A DNA stretch of 64,000 nt from Pollutimonas nitritireducens (GTDB lineage Bacteria > Pseudomonadota > Gammaproteobacteria > Burkholderiales > Burkholderiaceae_B): the NCBI RefSeq assembly GCF_002849615.1, contig NZ_PDNV01000012.1, positions 1 to 64,000 on the forward strand, read 5' to 3'. The notes under the pieces were generated by a model. It worked only from the letters and a program-made list of their open reading frames with translations. It did not search any database and was not told the origin of the DNA. Below, in pieces: positions 52,806-62,219 of this stretch (positions are counted from its first letter, which is position 1; each line of letters opens with the position of its first letter). The position numbers and the translations under genes were made by a program.

Positions 52806-52869
52806 GATGTTGTCTCCAGTTTTTATTGGGGTGTTCAGTTCCAGGGCCCAGCAGATTCTTTTTCTGGTT

Positions 52870-54162
52870 TCAAGCTTTTGCGGCGTTGCGCTGCTGCAGT
52901 AGTTGGATGGCCAGGTCAACGCGCACATCTTTGTTGATTACCATTTCTCGTACTACCCAGTCCACATCCTGGCCTTTGGCGCCCGCGGCGATGGCTATGT
53001 TGCGCGCATGCAAGGCCATGTGACCGCGCTGGATACCTTCGGTGGACAAGGCGCGCAGGGCCGCCATATTTTGAGCAAGACCGACAGCCACGGCGATCTC
53101 GGCCAATTCCTGGGCGGACGTCACGGCCATGATCTTCAAGGAAAGCCGGGCAAGTGGATGCGTTTTAGTGGCACCACCCACCAGCCCCACAGGCATGGGC
53201 ATTTCCAGCGTCCCGACCAGGTCTCCGTTGGCGGCGATTTCCCAGGTGCTCAAGGAGGTATAGCGGCCTTGGCGGCAGGCATAGGCATGAGCGCCAGCTT
53301 CTACGGCACGCCAGTCGTTGCCCGTGGCGACGATGATGGGATCGATACCGTTCATGATCCCCTTGTTGTGCGTTGCCGCCCGGTAGGGGTCGACCGCCGC
53401 GAATGCATAGGCGTCCACGATGCCGTCGATCACTTCCTGTCCGCTATAGTCTTTGCTAGCGAGCGTCTGGCCAGACAACTGCACACGGGCGCGGGCCAGG
53501 CGCAGGTCGGCAAGATTCGACAGAATACGCAGGCGTACCCGGCCCCCTGTAATTTGTTCGATACGCCCGGCCACGGCCTCAGCCATGGTATTCACCGTAT
53601 TGGCGCCCATGGCGTCGCGCACATCCACGATCAGGTGCGTGATCACCATGGCGCCGCGCGCGGTGTCCGCAAAGACATACACTTCGATGTCGCGGCAGCC
53701 ACCGCCCAGGCCGATGAGAACGCGGTCACGGCTGTTGGCGATATCGATGATTTCCTGGCGATGCTGCAAGATGGCAAGCCTGGCGCCATAGGGATCGGAA
53801 ACGTTCATCAGCTGGACCTGGGCACGCATGATGGGACCGGTGCTGGATGTCTGGAATCCGCCGTTCTCACGTACCAGCTTGGCCATGTACGAAGCGGCCG
53901 CCACAACGGAGGGCTCTTCCACGGCCATCGGTACCAGTACATCTTTGCCGTTGATCTGGAAATAACCGGCAATGGCGTAAGGCAATTCAAACTTCGCGAC
54001 GACGTTCTCGATCATGCCATCGGCTGTGTCGATCGGGAGAGCGCCGGCCGCGGCCAGGAGTTGGCGTTCTTCGGTGGCCAGCTGGGCCTTTTCGGCAATG
54101 TGGTTCAGGCGCTCGGCGGGATTGAGGGCGCGAAAATTCGGTAGGCGTGAATCCAGGCTCAT
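52870..54162 (-). CDS. mvaA: Class II (degradative) HMG-CoA reductase
   Basis: The 430-residue product closely fits the NAD-dependent class II enzyme that oxidises mevalonate to HMG-CoA in Pseudomonas mevalonii (428 residues). The catalytic residues are present: E83 in [13 protein letters not shown] in [20 protein letters not shown] (the Lys and the second catalytic Asp) and a His in MALHARNIA near residue 380. Cofactor-binding [12 protein letters not shown] is also seen. It is divergent from a GAF-PucR-type regulator across a 115-base interval, followed by a periplasmic receptor. HMG-CoA lyase, usually next door, is not in this window. Confidence 0.92.
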   Translation of the reverse strand: MSLDSRLPNFRALNPAERLNHIAEKAQLATEERQLLAAAGALPIDTADGMIENVVAKFELPYAIAGYFQINGKDVLVPMAVEEPSVVAAASYMAKLVRENGGFQTSSTGPIMRAQVQLMNVSDPYGARLAILQHRQEIIDIANSRDRVLIGLGGGCRDIEVYVFADTARGAMVITHLIVDVRDAMGANTVNTMAEAVAGRIEQITGGRVRLRILSNLADLRLARARVQLSGQTLASKDYSGQEVIDGIVDAYAFAAVDPYRAATHNKGIMNGIDPIIVATGNDWRAVEAGAHAYACRQGRYTSLSTWEIAANGDLVGTLEMPMPVGLVGGATKTHPLARLSLKIMAVTSAQELAEIAVAVGLAQNMAALRALSTEGIQRGHMALHARNIAIAAGAKGQDVDWVVREMVINKDVRVDLAIQLLQQRNAAKA

Positions 54163-54240
54163 GGGAGGTCAGGTTCTAATAATGGATGTTGGTCAAGAGG
54201 GGTGCGCTTAGTATAGGTAGCGGAGGTTCGAAAACAAATG

Positions 54241-54258
54241 TTATAAGTGCACATATAA
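54241..54258. promoter_or_regulatory. Candidate operator between mvaA and its regulator
   Basis: TTATAAGTGCACATATAA is an 18-base dyad with a GTGCAC core and only two mismatched positions. It lies 20 bases before the regulator start (54278) and 79 bases from the mvaA start, in the AT-rich part of the divergent promoter. Confidence 0.5.
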
Positions 54259-54277
54259 ATCATTCTTGTATGTTCAA

Positions 54278-56251
54278 ATGCAACGAGGCCCGCCAGTGCT
54301 TTCTGTTGACGACTATCACTACCGCATTCTGCGTGCGCTGTATCAAGGCGAGGATCGCCACGAACTTGTCGGTTTGCGGGATGATGGAATCATGTCCTTG
54401 CCGGAAAGCGCAGCCAAGGGGGATTTGATCCGAAGCGTGGAGATGGCTATCACCATACGCGAGCGATTCGAGCAGCATCAACTGCGTGAGCGCGGATTGT
54501 TGGCGGTGATTGAGACCGCTCAGGATCTCACTGCGCTTACCGACCTGGATCGCGTCCTGCAGGCGATCGTGCAGCGCGCGCGCAAGCTGATCGGCTGCGA
54601 CGTCGGCTACCTGTCCATCTACGACGATCAGCAAGGCGATTTTTACGTGCGTGCCACCGATGGCGCGTTCTCGGCAAAGTTCAAGCAGGTCAGGGTAGGA
54701 ATCGATATCGGTGTATGCGGTTATGTCGCCCGCAATCGCGCGCCGTACGCCTCGTCCGACTACGTCGCGGACAGCCGCTTTACCCATAACCGCCTAATCG
54801 ATTCGGCTATGACCGACGAGAATATTCAGTCCATATTGGGCGTTCCGCTGCTGGCCGCGGATCAGGTGATCGGCGTGCTCTTTGTTGGCGACCGCTATGT
54901 CAGGTCGTACATCGCATGGGAGATGTCGATACTATCGACGCTTGCCGCGCACGCCTCCGTTGCGATCGGCAACGCCAGGTTGTTCGAGCAGGCTGAATTC
55001 GCATTGCAGCAAGCCGGCGCGGCCAATGCCTTGCTGGTCAAGCAGACGGCCGACACCCGGGCAGCCGCCGAGGTGCACGAGCAACTGACTTCGTTGGTGG
55101 CGCGTGGAGGAGAGCTGCGTGACATCTGCCACATGGTGGCACACCGGCTTGGAGGCCACGTCGTGGTATGCGACGAGGGCGAACTAGAGGTATGTACATC
55201 GACCGGACCGGGATACACTCATCCGGTTGCGGCGATTGCCGATCCTACCCGCCGGCATAGTCTTGAAGACCGGATACACGCGGCCCTTGATGAAAGCCGC
55301 CGTCTTGGCCGGTCAGTGGTTGCCTTGAGCGAAGAGGGGCACGAATGCCGGGTCTCGGCGGTGACCGGCGGAGCAGGTTTGCTTGGTGGACTCATCATCC
55401 ATACACACGCTGCACTCAATGAGGTCGCGGTACGGATTCTGGAACGCAGTTCGCTCGTGACCAGCATCGTCCTGCTGCTCAAGGAACGGCGCGAATCCAC
55501 GCTATGGTCTGACAATCCGGTCGCGTTGCGCCGACTGATTCTGCAGCCGCAAAGCAACCTGAAAGCGTTGGCCGTGCAGACATTGGTTTATGGACTGGAC
55601 CTCGCGCAGCCTGTATGTGTGTTGGTCATCCAGGTGCCGTCCGGACGGGCGACCTACATCGCGCAGCAGTTGCGCCGGCTGCTGGACGGCTTCCATGCTC
55701 TCTTCGACGAAGTCGGCGATGCATTGGTTTTCGTGGTCGACCAGATTTCGCTCGCGCGCCTGAAGGAGTCGCTGACGCGTTATTTTGTCGAACGCCGCCT
55801 GGATTTCACCGGCGTCGTTTCGGAGCCCACTGCCGATCCATCGCGTATTCCGGCCTCTTACCAATCCGCGAGCAACTGCCTGCGCTTCCTGGGTGTGCTG
55901 GAACGCCGAGGTGAAATTTTCCGGGAACGCGAACTTGGCATGTACTCGTTTCTGTTCGGAAGACTGGATCCGCTCGAGATTGACGCCTACTTGCAGTCGA
56001 TATTGGGACCCTTATATCAGGCTTGCGACCCCCGGAAGGTGGAGTTGGGACGTTCGTTGCTTGCCTACCTGGATCATGGCTATAACGCGCGTACCGCTGC
56101 CCGTGCGCTGGACATACACATCAATACATTTCGTCAGCGCCTGGATGGGCTGGACAGGCTGTTGGGGGCATGGCGCGACTCGGCCCGTGCCCTTGAAGTT
56201 CATATCGCGTTGCGTTTGTGGCGTTTGCGCGACCCGTCTGTCGTGGGATAA
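54278..56251 (+). CDS. GAF domain / PucR-type transcriptional regulator
   Basis: The 657-residue product has an N-terminal helical segment, a GAF domain (about residues 75-240: LDRVLQAIVQRARKLIGCDVGYLSIYDDQQGDFYVRATDGAFSAKFKQVRVGIDIGVCGYVARNRAPYASSDYV), a short coiled coil, a middle GGDEF-like or CdaR-type region of low conservation and a C-terminal PucR-type helix-turn-helix (YLDHGYNARTAARALDIHINTFRQRLDGLDRLLG, near residue 610). This is the architecture of carbohydrate/purine regulators of the CdaR/PucR group. Being divergent from the HMG-CoA reductase gene, it is probably its regulator, with an inducer such as mevalonate. ATG 54278 is used because it fits the normal spacing. Confidence 0.85.
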   Translation: MQRGPPVLSVDDYHYRILRALYQGEDRHELVGLRDDGIMSLPESAAKGDLIRSVEMAITIRERFEQHQLRERGLLAVIETAQDLTALTDLDRVLQAIVQRARKLIGCDVGYLSIYDDQQGDFYVRATDGAFSAKFKQVRVGIDIGVCGYVARNRAPYASSDYVADSRFTHNRLIDSAMTDENIQSILGVPLLAADQVIGVLFVGDRYVRSYIAWEMSILSTLAAHASVAIGNARLFEQAEFALQQAGAANALLVKQTADTRAAAEVHEQLTSLVARGGELRDICHMVAHRLGGHVVVCDEGELEVCTSTGPGYTHPVAAIADPTRRHSLEDRIHAALDESRRLGRSVVALSEEGHECRVSAVTGGAGLLGGLIIHTHAALNEVAVRILERSSLVTSIVLLLKERRESTLWSDNPVALRRLILQPQSNLKALAVQTLVYGLDLAQPVCVLVIQVPSGRATYIAQQLRRLLDGFHALFDEVGDALVFVVDQISLARLKESLTRYFVERRLDFTGVVSEPTADPSRIPASYQSASNCLRFLGVLERRGEIFRERELGMYSFLFGRLDPLEIDAYLQSILGPLYQACDPRKVELGRSLLAYLDHGYNARTAARALDIHINTFRQRLDGLDRLLGAWRDSARALEVHIALRLWRLRDPSVVG

Positions 56252-56279
56252 GGCGAGTCGCGCGCCGATGCAGCTTCGC

Positions 56280-56738
56280 CTACTGGCTGGCTGCTTCCGA
56301 GTCAGATGGCCAGTCGCGGATATAAGCCTTGAGCATGTTGTTCTCGAAGGCTTGGGCGGCAACGATGGCTTGCGCCATGTCGTAAAAGGAAATGACCCCC
56401 ATCAGAATGGGGCCGTCCATGACAGGCATATAGCGCGCATGCTTTTCCAGCATCAGGCGCTGAACTTCGTCGGCGCTGGTATTGGGCGAGACGCTTACGG
56501 GTGCATCGTCCATGATGCTGCGTACCGTGTGCGTGCCGGTATTGCCATGGTTATCGTGCAGATGGCGGATGATTTCCCGGAAGGTCAGCATACCCACTAG
56601 TTGGCCATGTTCCATAATGACCAGCGAACCGATGTCTTGCTCGCTCATGGTTTCTAGCGCTTGCAGGATGGGCATATCTGGCGTGGCGGTATAAAGGGTG
56701 TCGCCCTTCACGCGTAAGATTTCACTGACTTTCAACAT
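56280..56738 (-). CDS. CBS-domain pair protein
   Basis: The 152-residue protein consists of two CBS motifs: KVSEILRVKGDTLYTATPDMPILQALETMSEQDIGSLVIMEHGQLVGMLTFREIIRHL (residues 2-60) and TVRSIMDDAPVSVSPNTSADEVQRLMLEKHARYMPVMDGPILMGVISFYDMAQAI (70-125). Such stand-alone CBS pairs bind adenine nucleotides. Its 5' end overlaps the stop codon of the YihY-family gene, so the two are co-transcribed. Confidence 0.9.
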   Translation of the reverse strand: MLKVSEILRVKGDTLYTATPDMPILQALETMSEQDIGSLVIMEHGQLVGMLTFREIIRHLHDNHGNTGTHTVRSIMDDAPVSVSPNTSADEVQRLMLEKHARYMPVMDGPILMGVISFYDMAQAIVAAQAFENNMLKAYIRDWPSDSEAASQ

Positions 56739-58131
56739 GGTTTTGCTCCTGTGTTTCCCCGTGCGCCACGGTAGACCTATTTTGCACCATATATGTGCTT
56801 TCGGGTAGTGCTATATGGCCGTCCATCAAGTCTGCCAGTCTTTGATCCGCATGTGTCAAAGATATGGAAAGCGCATCAAGCAGTAAATCCTCTACGGCCA
56901 GCCCAGGCTGGTTTCGATCGATGAGGAGGCCATCGATCAGAGGCCCGATCGTCGTTTCACGCTGGTCGCAAGCCAGAACCCACTGGTCGGCATCCTGGCC
57001 TTCGGTGTCCACGACGTAACCCAGTTTTCTCAGCGCACTCAATACGGCACTGAGTTCGTCCTGGTGCAGTTGTAGACGGGCACAGAGAAAGCGCATGCTG
57101 CGCCCGGGCGGTTGGGCGCCTTGCGCCAGCCACAGTAAGCGCAATACCCGGATGGCGTCGACAAACAGGGCGCCGGGGTAGTGTTGAAGTTCCCAACGAC
57201 GCTGTTTTAGCGCGGGAAGGGTGGCTGCGACCGTGGCGCCCAGCAAAATGGCCAGCCAGGAAAGATAGATCCATAACAGGAATATCGGCAAGGTGGCAAA
57301 GGCGCCATACACGATGGTGTATGAGGGAAACTGGGTAAGGTAATAGGCAAAGCCCGCGCGCATTATTTCCAGCACAATGGCGGTTCCCATGCCGCCGACC
57401 AGCGCATCGCGCCACAGTACACGGCGATTCGGGACACCGACAAAAAGGGCGGTAAACCCCAGACCGGTGACAATCAAGGGTACAAAAGAAAGTGCGAAGC
57501 CGACAATGGCCGGAAGTTCTTCGACATGGCCCAAAGACTCCCTCGCCAGCATGGACGTCGCCCACAGGCTGCCGCCAGCCAGTATGGGGCCCAGGGATAT
57601 GATTGCCCAATAGACCAGCATGCGCTGGCGCAGCGGCCGCTGGCGTTCGACCTGCCAGATGTCGTTGAATGCTTCGTCGATGGTCATGAATAGCATGACT
57701 GATGTGACGATCAGGAAAAGCGTACCGGCGGCGGTAAGACCCGAAGCCTTGGCGGCAAACTGGTTTAAGTACTGCATGACGTTTTCCGACACGGACGGCG
57801 GCATCAGGCTGCTGGTCAGAAAACTTTCCAGTGCAACCCTGAACTCCGCAAACAGTGGGAAAGCGGTAAAGAGCGAGAGCACGACGGCGAGCAGAGGCAC
57901 TATGCTCAGGACGGTGGTGAAGGTTAAGCTGGCGGCGACCTGAGTGAGCTTTTTTTCGGCGGCGCGTTGCAAGGCAAAGGTGGCTATTTTTTTTGCGTTG
58001 TTAAAGCCCACTGCCGGTGTGCTGGTGTTTTCCAGTCGCGGCCCTTCCGTTGGGTCGTTTGGGGCTGGCAATGCCGCGCCATCGGCAGAGCCGGAGGGCG
58101 AGGGCTTGTCGCTGATCGGGTCAGTAGTCAT
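56722..58131 (-). CDS. YihY-family inner-membrane protein
   Basis: The 469-residue protein has six predicted membrane segments in residues 75-340 (the YihY/virulence factor BrkB family): KLTQVAASLTFTTVLSIVPLLAVVLSLFTAFPLF, and VLSIVPLLAV-type motifs, followed by a ~130-residue soluble C-terminal domain that looks like a winged helix. Once annotated as ribonuclease BN, a function that was later assigned to a different gene. The true role is not known. It lies upstream of the CBS gene. Confidence 0.88.
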   Translation of the reverse strand: MTTDPISDKPSPSGSADGAALPAPNDPTEGPRLENTSTPAVGFNNAKKIATFALQRAAEKKLTQVAASLTFTTVLSIVPLLAVVLSLFTAFPLFAEFRVALESFLTSSLMPPSVSENVMQYLNQFAAKASGLTAAGTLFLIVTSVMLFMTIDEAFNDIWQVERQRPLRQRMLVYWAIISLGPILAGGSLWATSMLARESLGHVEELPAIVGFALSFVPLIVTGLGFTALFVGVPNRRVLWRDALVGGMGTAIVLEIMRAGFAYYLTQFPSYTIVYGAFATLPIFLLWIYLSWLAILLGATVAATLPALKQRRWELQHYPGALFVDAIRVLRLLWLAQGAQPPGRSMRFLCARLQLHQDELSAVLSALRKLGYVVDTEGQDADQWVLACDQRETTIGPLIDGLLIDRNQPGLAVEDLLLDALSISLTHADQRLADLMDGHIALPESTYMVQNRSTVAHGETQEQNHVESQ

Positions 58132-58207
58132 GGTAGCGGCGCTCTTAGCTTTACATTCCGGAGCATTGTTCGGGCGAGACTCGTCCCTTTCGAGTCATAA
58201 TACCAGT

Positions 58208-58582
58208 ATGAATACGCAACTTAACCCTGTTTTGCGCCATGGCGCGTCGGCATCGCTCATCGGGCTCATCGTTTTATGCCTGTTGTGGGAGATGTACATC
58301 GCGCCGCTGCGGCCCGGTGGCTCCCTGCTGGCTTTGAAAGTTCTACCGCTGTTGTTGCCCCTGCCGGGCGTCCTGAAGGGACGCTTGTACACGCTGCAAT
58401 GGGCCGCGATGCTGATAATGCTCTATTTTATGGAAGGCGTGGTGCGGGCATGGTCCGACCCTTCTCCCATGTCAGCACTCATGGCGGGCTTCGAGATACT
58501 GTTCTCGCTGGTGTTCTATTTATGCGCTATCTTCTATCTTAGGCCTGCAAAGCAGGCCTCCAAGAAGAAAGCCGCAGCCTAA
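58208..58582 (+). CDS. DUF2069 membrane protein
   Basis: The 124-residue product has four hydrophobic segments and the DUF2069 pattern: LLWEMYIAPLRPGGSLLALKVLPLLLPLPGVLKGRLYTLQWAAMLIMLYFMEGVVRAWSD. The open frame extends far upstream, over the divergent promoter, but ATG 58208 gives the family start. It is followed 9 bases later by selO. Function unknown. Confidence 0.87.
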   Translation: MNTQLNPVLRHGASASLIGLIVLCLLWEMYIAPLRPGGSLLALKVLPLLLPLPGVLKGRLYTLQWAAMLIMLYFMEGVVRAWSDPSPMSALMAGFEILFSLVFYLCAIFYLRPAKQASKKKAAA

Positions 58583-58591
58583 GGACGTAGC

Positions 58592-60067
58592 ATGATCAAT
58601 TCCATTGAACAGCTCCGGGTGGAAAACTCCTTTGCGCAATTGCCCGCGGCATTCTATACACGGCTGGAGCCGCAAGTCTTGCGCAACCCGCGCTTATTGC
58701 ACGCCAATGCCGATGTCGCACGCTTGCTGGGGTTGTCCCAGGCGGCACTGGATACCCCGGAATTCCTTGATGTGGTCGCCGGATCGGCTCCGTTGCCAGG
58801 TGGCTTGACACTTGCCGCTGTCTACAGCGGACATCAATTTGGCGTCTGGGCGGGTCAATTGGGCGATGGCCGTGCACACTTGCTGGGCGAGGTCGTCAGT
58901 TCATCGGGATCGTGGGAACTGCAGCTGAAAGGTTCTGGACGAACTCCTTATTCGCGCATGGGCGACGGGCGGGCGGTACTACGCTCGTCAGTACGAGAGT
59001 ATTTGGCCAGTGAGGCGATGGTCGGTCTGTCCATACCAACGACACGGGCCCTGGCGCTCGTCGTATCGGACGACCCGGTTTATCGCGAAACGGTGGAAAC
59101 GGCTGCCATAGTCACCCGGGTGTCCCCAAGTTTCATACGGTTCGGTTCATTCGAGCATTGGTCCTCCTCACCCGATAATCTGCGCATCCTCCTGGACTAC
59201 GTCATAAATCGGCATTACCCGGAATGCAGGGATGCGGATCCCGGCGAGGGTGGCGGTGACGACGGCGCCGTGTTGCGGTTCCTGAAATCGGTCGTCGTGA
59301 AAACGGCACAACTGGTGGCCCATTGGCAAACAGTGGGGTTTTGCCACGGCGTCATGAATACCGACAACATGTCGATTCTGGGTCTGACCATCGACTACGG
59401 CCCTTACGGTTTCATGGATGCGTTTCAGGCCAATCATGTGTGCAATCACAGCGATGAGCAGGGCCGTTACGCGTGGAACGCCCAGCCCTCCGTGGCCCAC
59501 TGGAATTTGTATCGCCTCGCCAGTAGCTTGCTGTGCCTGGGTGTGGATGCGCAAGCACTCAAAGAGCAAATTGCGCATTTCGAACCTGCTTTCCTCGACG
59601 CCTATCGTGGCGATATGTGCAAAAAACTGGGCTTGAGCCAGTGGGAGCCGACTGACGAAAAACTGGTGGACGACTGGTGGGCCTTGTTGCACGGTCAGCG
59701 CGCGGATTTCACCTTGAGTTTTCGCGGTCTAGCCAACGCGCCACGGGACAATGACGCGTTTGTGGCCGCGTTCGAGGACGCGGCTGCCGCGCAGACATGG
59801 CTCGATCTCTATGTGGCGCGGCTGTCCCGGCAGGCGCTTCCCGATCAAGAACGACGTGCGCTGATGAATAGTGCAAACCCCCTCTATGTACTGCGGAATC
59901 ATCTGGCAGAGGCGGCGATACAGGCCGCCAGCAAGGGCGATGCGAGCGAAATCGAAACATTGCTCAAGCTGCTGCGTGATCCTTATACCGAACGGCCCGG
60001 CTATGATGCCTATGCGGCCAAACCGCCTGAATGGGCATGCCAGCTCGAGGTCAGTTGTTCGTCATGA
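58592..60067 (+). CDS. selO: Protein adenylyltransferase SelO (YdiU)
   Basis: A pseudokinase-fold enzyme that AMPylates proteins involved in redox control. The 491-residue protein has the SelO hallmark GSWELQLKGSGRTPYSRMGDGRAVLRSSVREYLASEAM (about residues 108-145), SGHQFGVWAGQLGDGRA, THRSG-type FCHGVMNTDNMSILGLTIDYGPYGFMD (active-site loop with the metal-binding Asn/Asp), and YVLRNHLAEAAI. Length is typical (about 480). It starts 9 bases after the DUF2069 gene. Confidence 0.93.
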   Translation: MINSIEQLRVENSFAQLPAAFYTRLEPQVLRNPRLLHANADVARLLGLSQAALDTPEFLDVVAGSAPLPGGLTLAAVYSGHQFGVWAGQLGDGRAHLLGEVVSSSGSWELQLKGSGRTPYSRMGDGRAVLRSSVREYLASEAMVGLSIPTTRALALVVSDDPVYRETVETAAIVTRVSPSFIRFGSFEHWSSSPDNLRILLDYVINRHYPECRDADPGEGGGDDGAVLRFLKSVVVKTAQLVAHWQTVGFCHGVMNTDNMSILGLTIDYGPYGFMDAFQANHVCNHSDEQGRYAWNAQPSVAHWNLYRLASSLLCLGVDAQALKEQIAHFEPAFLDAYRGDMCKKLGLSQWEPTDEKLVDDWWALLHGQRADFTLSFRGLANAPRDNDAFVAAFEDAAAAQTWLDLYVARLSRQALPDQERRALMNSANPLYVLRNHLAEAAIQAASKGDASEIETLLKLLRDPYTERPGYDAYAAKPPEWACQLEVSCSS

Positions 60068-60129
60068 TGCTTGCCGGACCAGTGTCCGTCTTGCTTGTTT
60101 TTCACCGTCTTGAATCATAAAAATCGACT

Positions 60130-61188
60130 ATGTCCGGTAATACTCTAGGTAAGCTCTTCTGCGTCACCAATTTTGGCGAATCGCATGGCCCCGCCATTGG
60201 GGCTGTCATCGATGGTTGCCCGCCCGGACTCGCATTGACCGAAGCGGATCTCCAGATAGAGCTCGACAGGCGCCGTCCCGGCACGTCGCGGCATGTCACC
60301 CAGCGCCAGGAAGCGGATCAGGTCGAAATTCTTTCAGGAGTCTATCAAGGGGTCAGCACGGGCACGCCTATCGGGATACTCATCCGCAACACCGATGCGC
60401 GCAGTAAAGACTACGGTAATATTGTCGACACTTTCCGTCCCGGACATGCCGACTACACGTATGATCGCAAGTTCGGCGACCGAGACCCGCGCGGTGGAGG
60501 CCGGTCATCGGCGCGCCTGACGGCGCCTACGGTCGCCGCGGGTGCCATTGCCAAAAAGTGGCTGGCCCAAACCCATGGCATTAAGATTCGAGGCTACATG
60601 AGTCAGTTGGGCCCTGTGTCCATTCCCTTCGAATCATGGGACGAGGTCCCCAACAACCCATTCTATGCTCCGAATGCGCGGGTCGTACCCGAACTCGAGG
60701 CCTACATGGATCAATTGCGCCGGGACGGTGACTCCATCGGGGCGCGTATCGAAGTTGTCGCGGAAAATCCGCCTGCCGGGTGGGGCGAGCCGCTGTATGA
60801 TCGGCTGGACGCCGATATTGCCCATGCCATGATGGGCCTGAACGCTGTAAAAGGGGTATCCATCGGGGCGGGCTTTGCCTGTGTGACACAGCGCGGATCG
60901 GAACACGGCGACGAGATCACCCCGGAAGGTTTTCTCAGCAACCATGCGGGTGGTGTGCTCGGGGGCATCTCTTCGGGACAGGCCATCACGGTCTCCGTGG
61001 CTATCAAGCCGACATCCAGCATACGGATCGAGCGCCAATCGATAAATCGCGCGGGCGAAGCCGTTAAGGTACAGACTCTGGGTCGCCATGACCCTTGCGT
61101 TGGCATACGCGCCACACCTATCGTTGAGGCGTTGCTTGCCATCGTTTTGATGGACCATGCATTGCGTCATCGCGCGCAATGCGGCTGA
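60130..61188 (+). CDS. aroC: Chorismate synthase
   Basis: Converts EPSP to chorismate with reduced FMN. The 352-residue product carries all signatures: [31 protein letters not shown] at the start, the [27 protein letters not shown] region, [40 protein letters not shown] and HNPC-like [25 protein letters not shown]. Length is typical (about 350). Confidence 0.97.
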   Translation: MSGNTLGKLFCVTNFGESHGPAIGAVIDGCPPGLALTEADLQIELDRRRPGTSRHVTQRQEADQVEILSGVYQGVSTGTPIGILIRNTDARSKDYGNIVDTFRPGHADYTYDRKFGDRDPRGGGRSSARLTAPTVAAGAIAKKWLAQTHGIKIRGYMSQLGPVSIPFESWDEVPNNPFYAPNARVVPELEAYMDQLRRDGDSIGARIEVVAENPPAGWGEPLYDRLDADIAHAMMGLNAVKGVSIGAGFACVTQRGSEHGDEITPEGFLSNHAGGVLGGISSGQAITVSVAIKPTSSIRIERQSINRAGEAVKVQTLGRHDPCVGIRATPIVEALLAIVLMDHALRHRAQCG

Positions 61189-61218
61189 ATAAACATGCGA
61201 CCACAGAAAGGAACTCTC

Positions 61219-62058
61219 ATGCACACTAAAACCTCGATTTCCCGAGTACTTTCCGGACTGGGCATTGCCTGCGTCATCACAGCACTTTCAGCCTGCTCGA
61301 CCGTCGAAACGACAGGTGCGGGTTCAGTAGGTGTTGAACGCAAACAATATATGTCCGGCATGGTGTCGGCCCAGGCTCTCGACCAGGAAGCAGCGCAACA
61401 ATACGCAACCCTGGTGTCGCAGGCCAAGGCTCAGGGCGCGCTCGACGCCGACCCGGCGCAAACCCGGCGCGTTAAGGCCATCACTCAAAAGCTGATACAA
61501 CATGTCGGAAGTTTCCGGCCGGATGCCACCGGCTGGAATTGGGAAACCCATGTATTCAGTTCCGACGAGGTCAATGCGTGGTGCATGCCCGGCGGCAAGA
61601 TTGCCGTCTATACAGGTCTGATTAACAAGATCAAGCCGACAGATGCCGAACTCGCTGCGGTCATCGGGCACGAAATGGCGCACGCCTTGCGTGAGCACTC
61701 GCGTGAGCAAGTGTCTCAGAAAATGGCTACCAGCGTAGGCTTGTCGGTGCTTTCGGCCGTAACGGGCGTCGGCGGCGCGGCCGACCTGGGCAGCGCGCTC
61801 AGCGAGGTCATGTTCACCTTGCCCAACAGTCGGACGCATGAGACCGAAGCCGACCGCATTGGCGTGGAATTGGCCGCACGTGCGGGCTACGATCCGCGCG
61901 CCGCGATCACCCTATGGCAAAAAATGGGATCACTGAGCGCCGGCAGTTCGCCACCGGAATTCCTGTCTACTCATCCCTCGGCGGCCAGCCGTACCGGCGA
62001 TTTGACCGAAGCCGCCAACAAAGTCATGCCTTTGTATCAACAAACGGGCGGCAAATAA
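61219..62058 (+). CDS. M48-family metalloprotease, lipoprotein
   Basis: The 279-residue precursor starts with a lipoprotein signal (lipobox LSAC with the Cys at about residue 26). The peptidase M48 domain shows NAWCMPGGKIAVYTGLINKIKPTDAELAAVIGHEMAHALREHSREQVSQ with the HEMAH zinc motif and a later ETEADRIGVELAARAGYDPRAA with the third ligand Glu. It is like LoiP/YcaL, which cut misfolded outer-membrane proteins. ATG 61219 has AAAGGA upstream and is the standard start. It lies 30 bases after aroC. Confidence 0.92.
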   Translation: MHTKTSISRVLSGLGIACVITALSACSTVETTGAGSVGVERKQYMSGMVSAQALDQEAAQQYATLVSQAKAQGALDADPAQTRRVKAITQKLIQHVGSFRPDATGWNWETHVFSSDEVNAWCMPGGKIAVYTGLINKIKPTDAELAAVIGHEMAHALREHSREQVSQKMATSVGLSVLSAVTGVGGAADLGSALSEVMFTLPNSRTHETEADRIGVELAARAGYDPRAAITLWQKMGSLSAGSSPPEFLSTHPSAASRTGDLTEAANKVMPLYQQTGGK

Positions 62059-62126
62059 GGCGCAAGGTTTGTGCTTGGCCGGTGGAGAGCCGGCTCAATC
62101 GAATTGAACGTGCAGGGTGGCACTCG

Positions 62127-62177
62127 GTATACCAGTATACGTACTAGTCTTGTACCAGGTTAAGGGACTGGCATAAT
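62127..62177 (+). promoter_or_regulatory. Promoter and palindrome upstream of leuC
   Basis: GTATACCAGTATAC (62127-62140) is a perfect 6-base inverted repeat with a two-base spacer. TTGTAC (62150-62155) and CATAAT (62172-62177), 16 bases apart, look like -35 and -10 elements for leuC. A small hairpin AGGGGA/TCCCCT at 62179-62200 lies in the leader. The palindrome could be a regulator site. All predicted by eye. Confidence 0.5.
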
Positions 62178-62219
62178 TAGGGGAGGTTTCTTTTTCCCCT
62201 TATTTCAAAGAGCAATGCC

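Noticed and set aside
52903-54144. A 413-codon open frame on the plus strand opposite mvaA
   Set aside because: It is the antisense of a strongly supported enzyme gene, has a His/Gly-rich composition typical of high-GC shadow frames, and shows no domain.
57944-58207. An N-terminal extension of the DUF2069 protein (open frame from 57944)
   Set aside because: It lies antisense to the start of the YihY-family gene and across the divergent promoter; the family start is at 58208.
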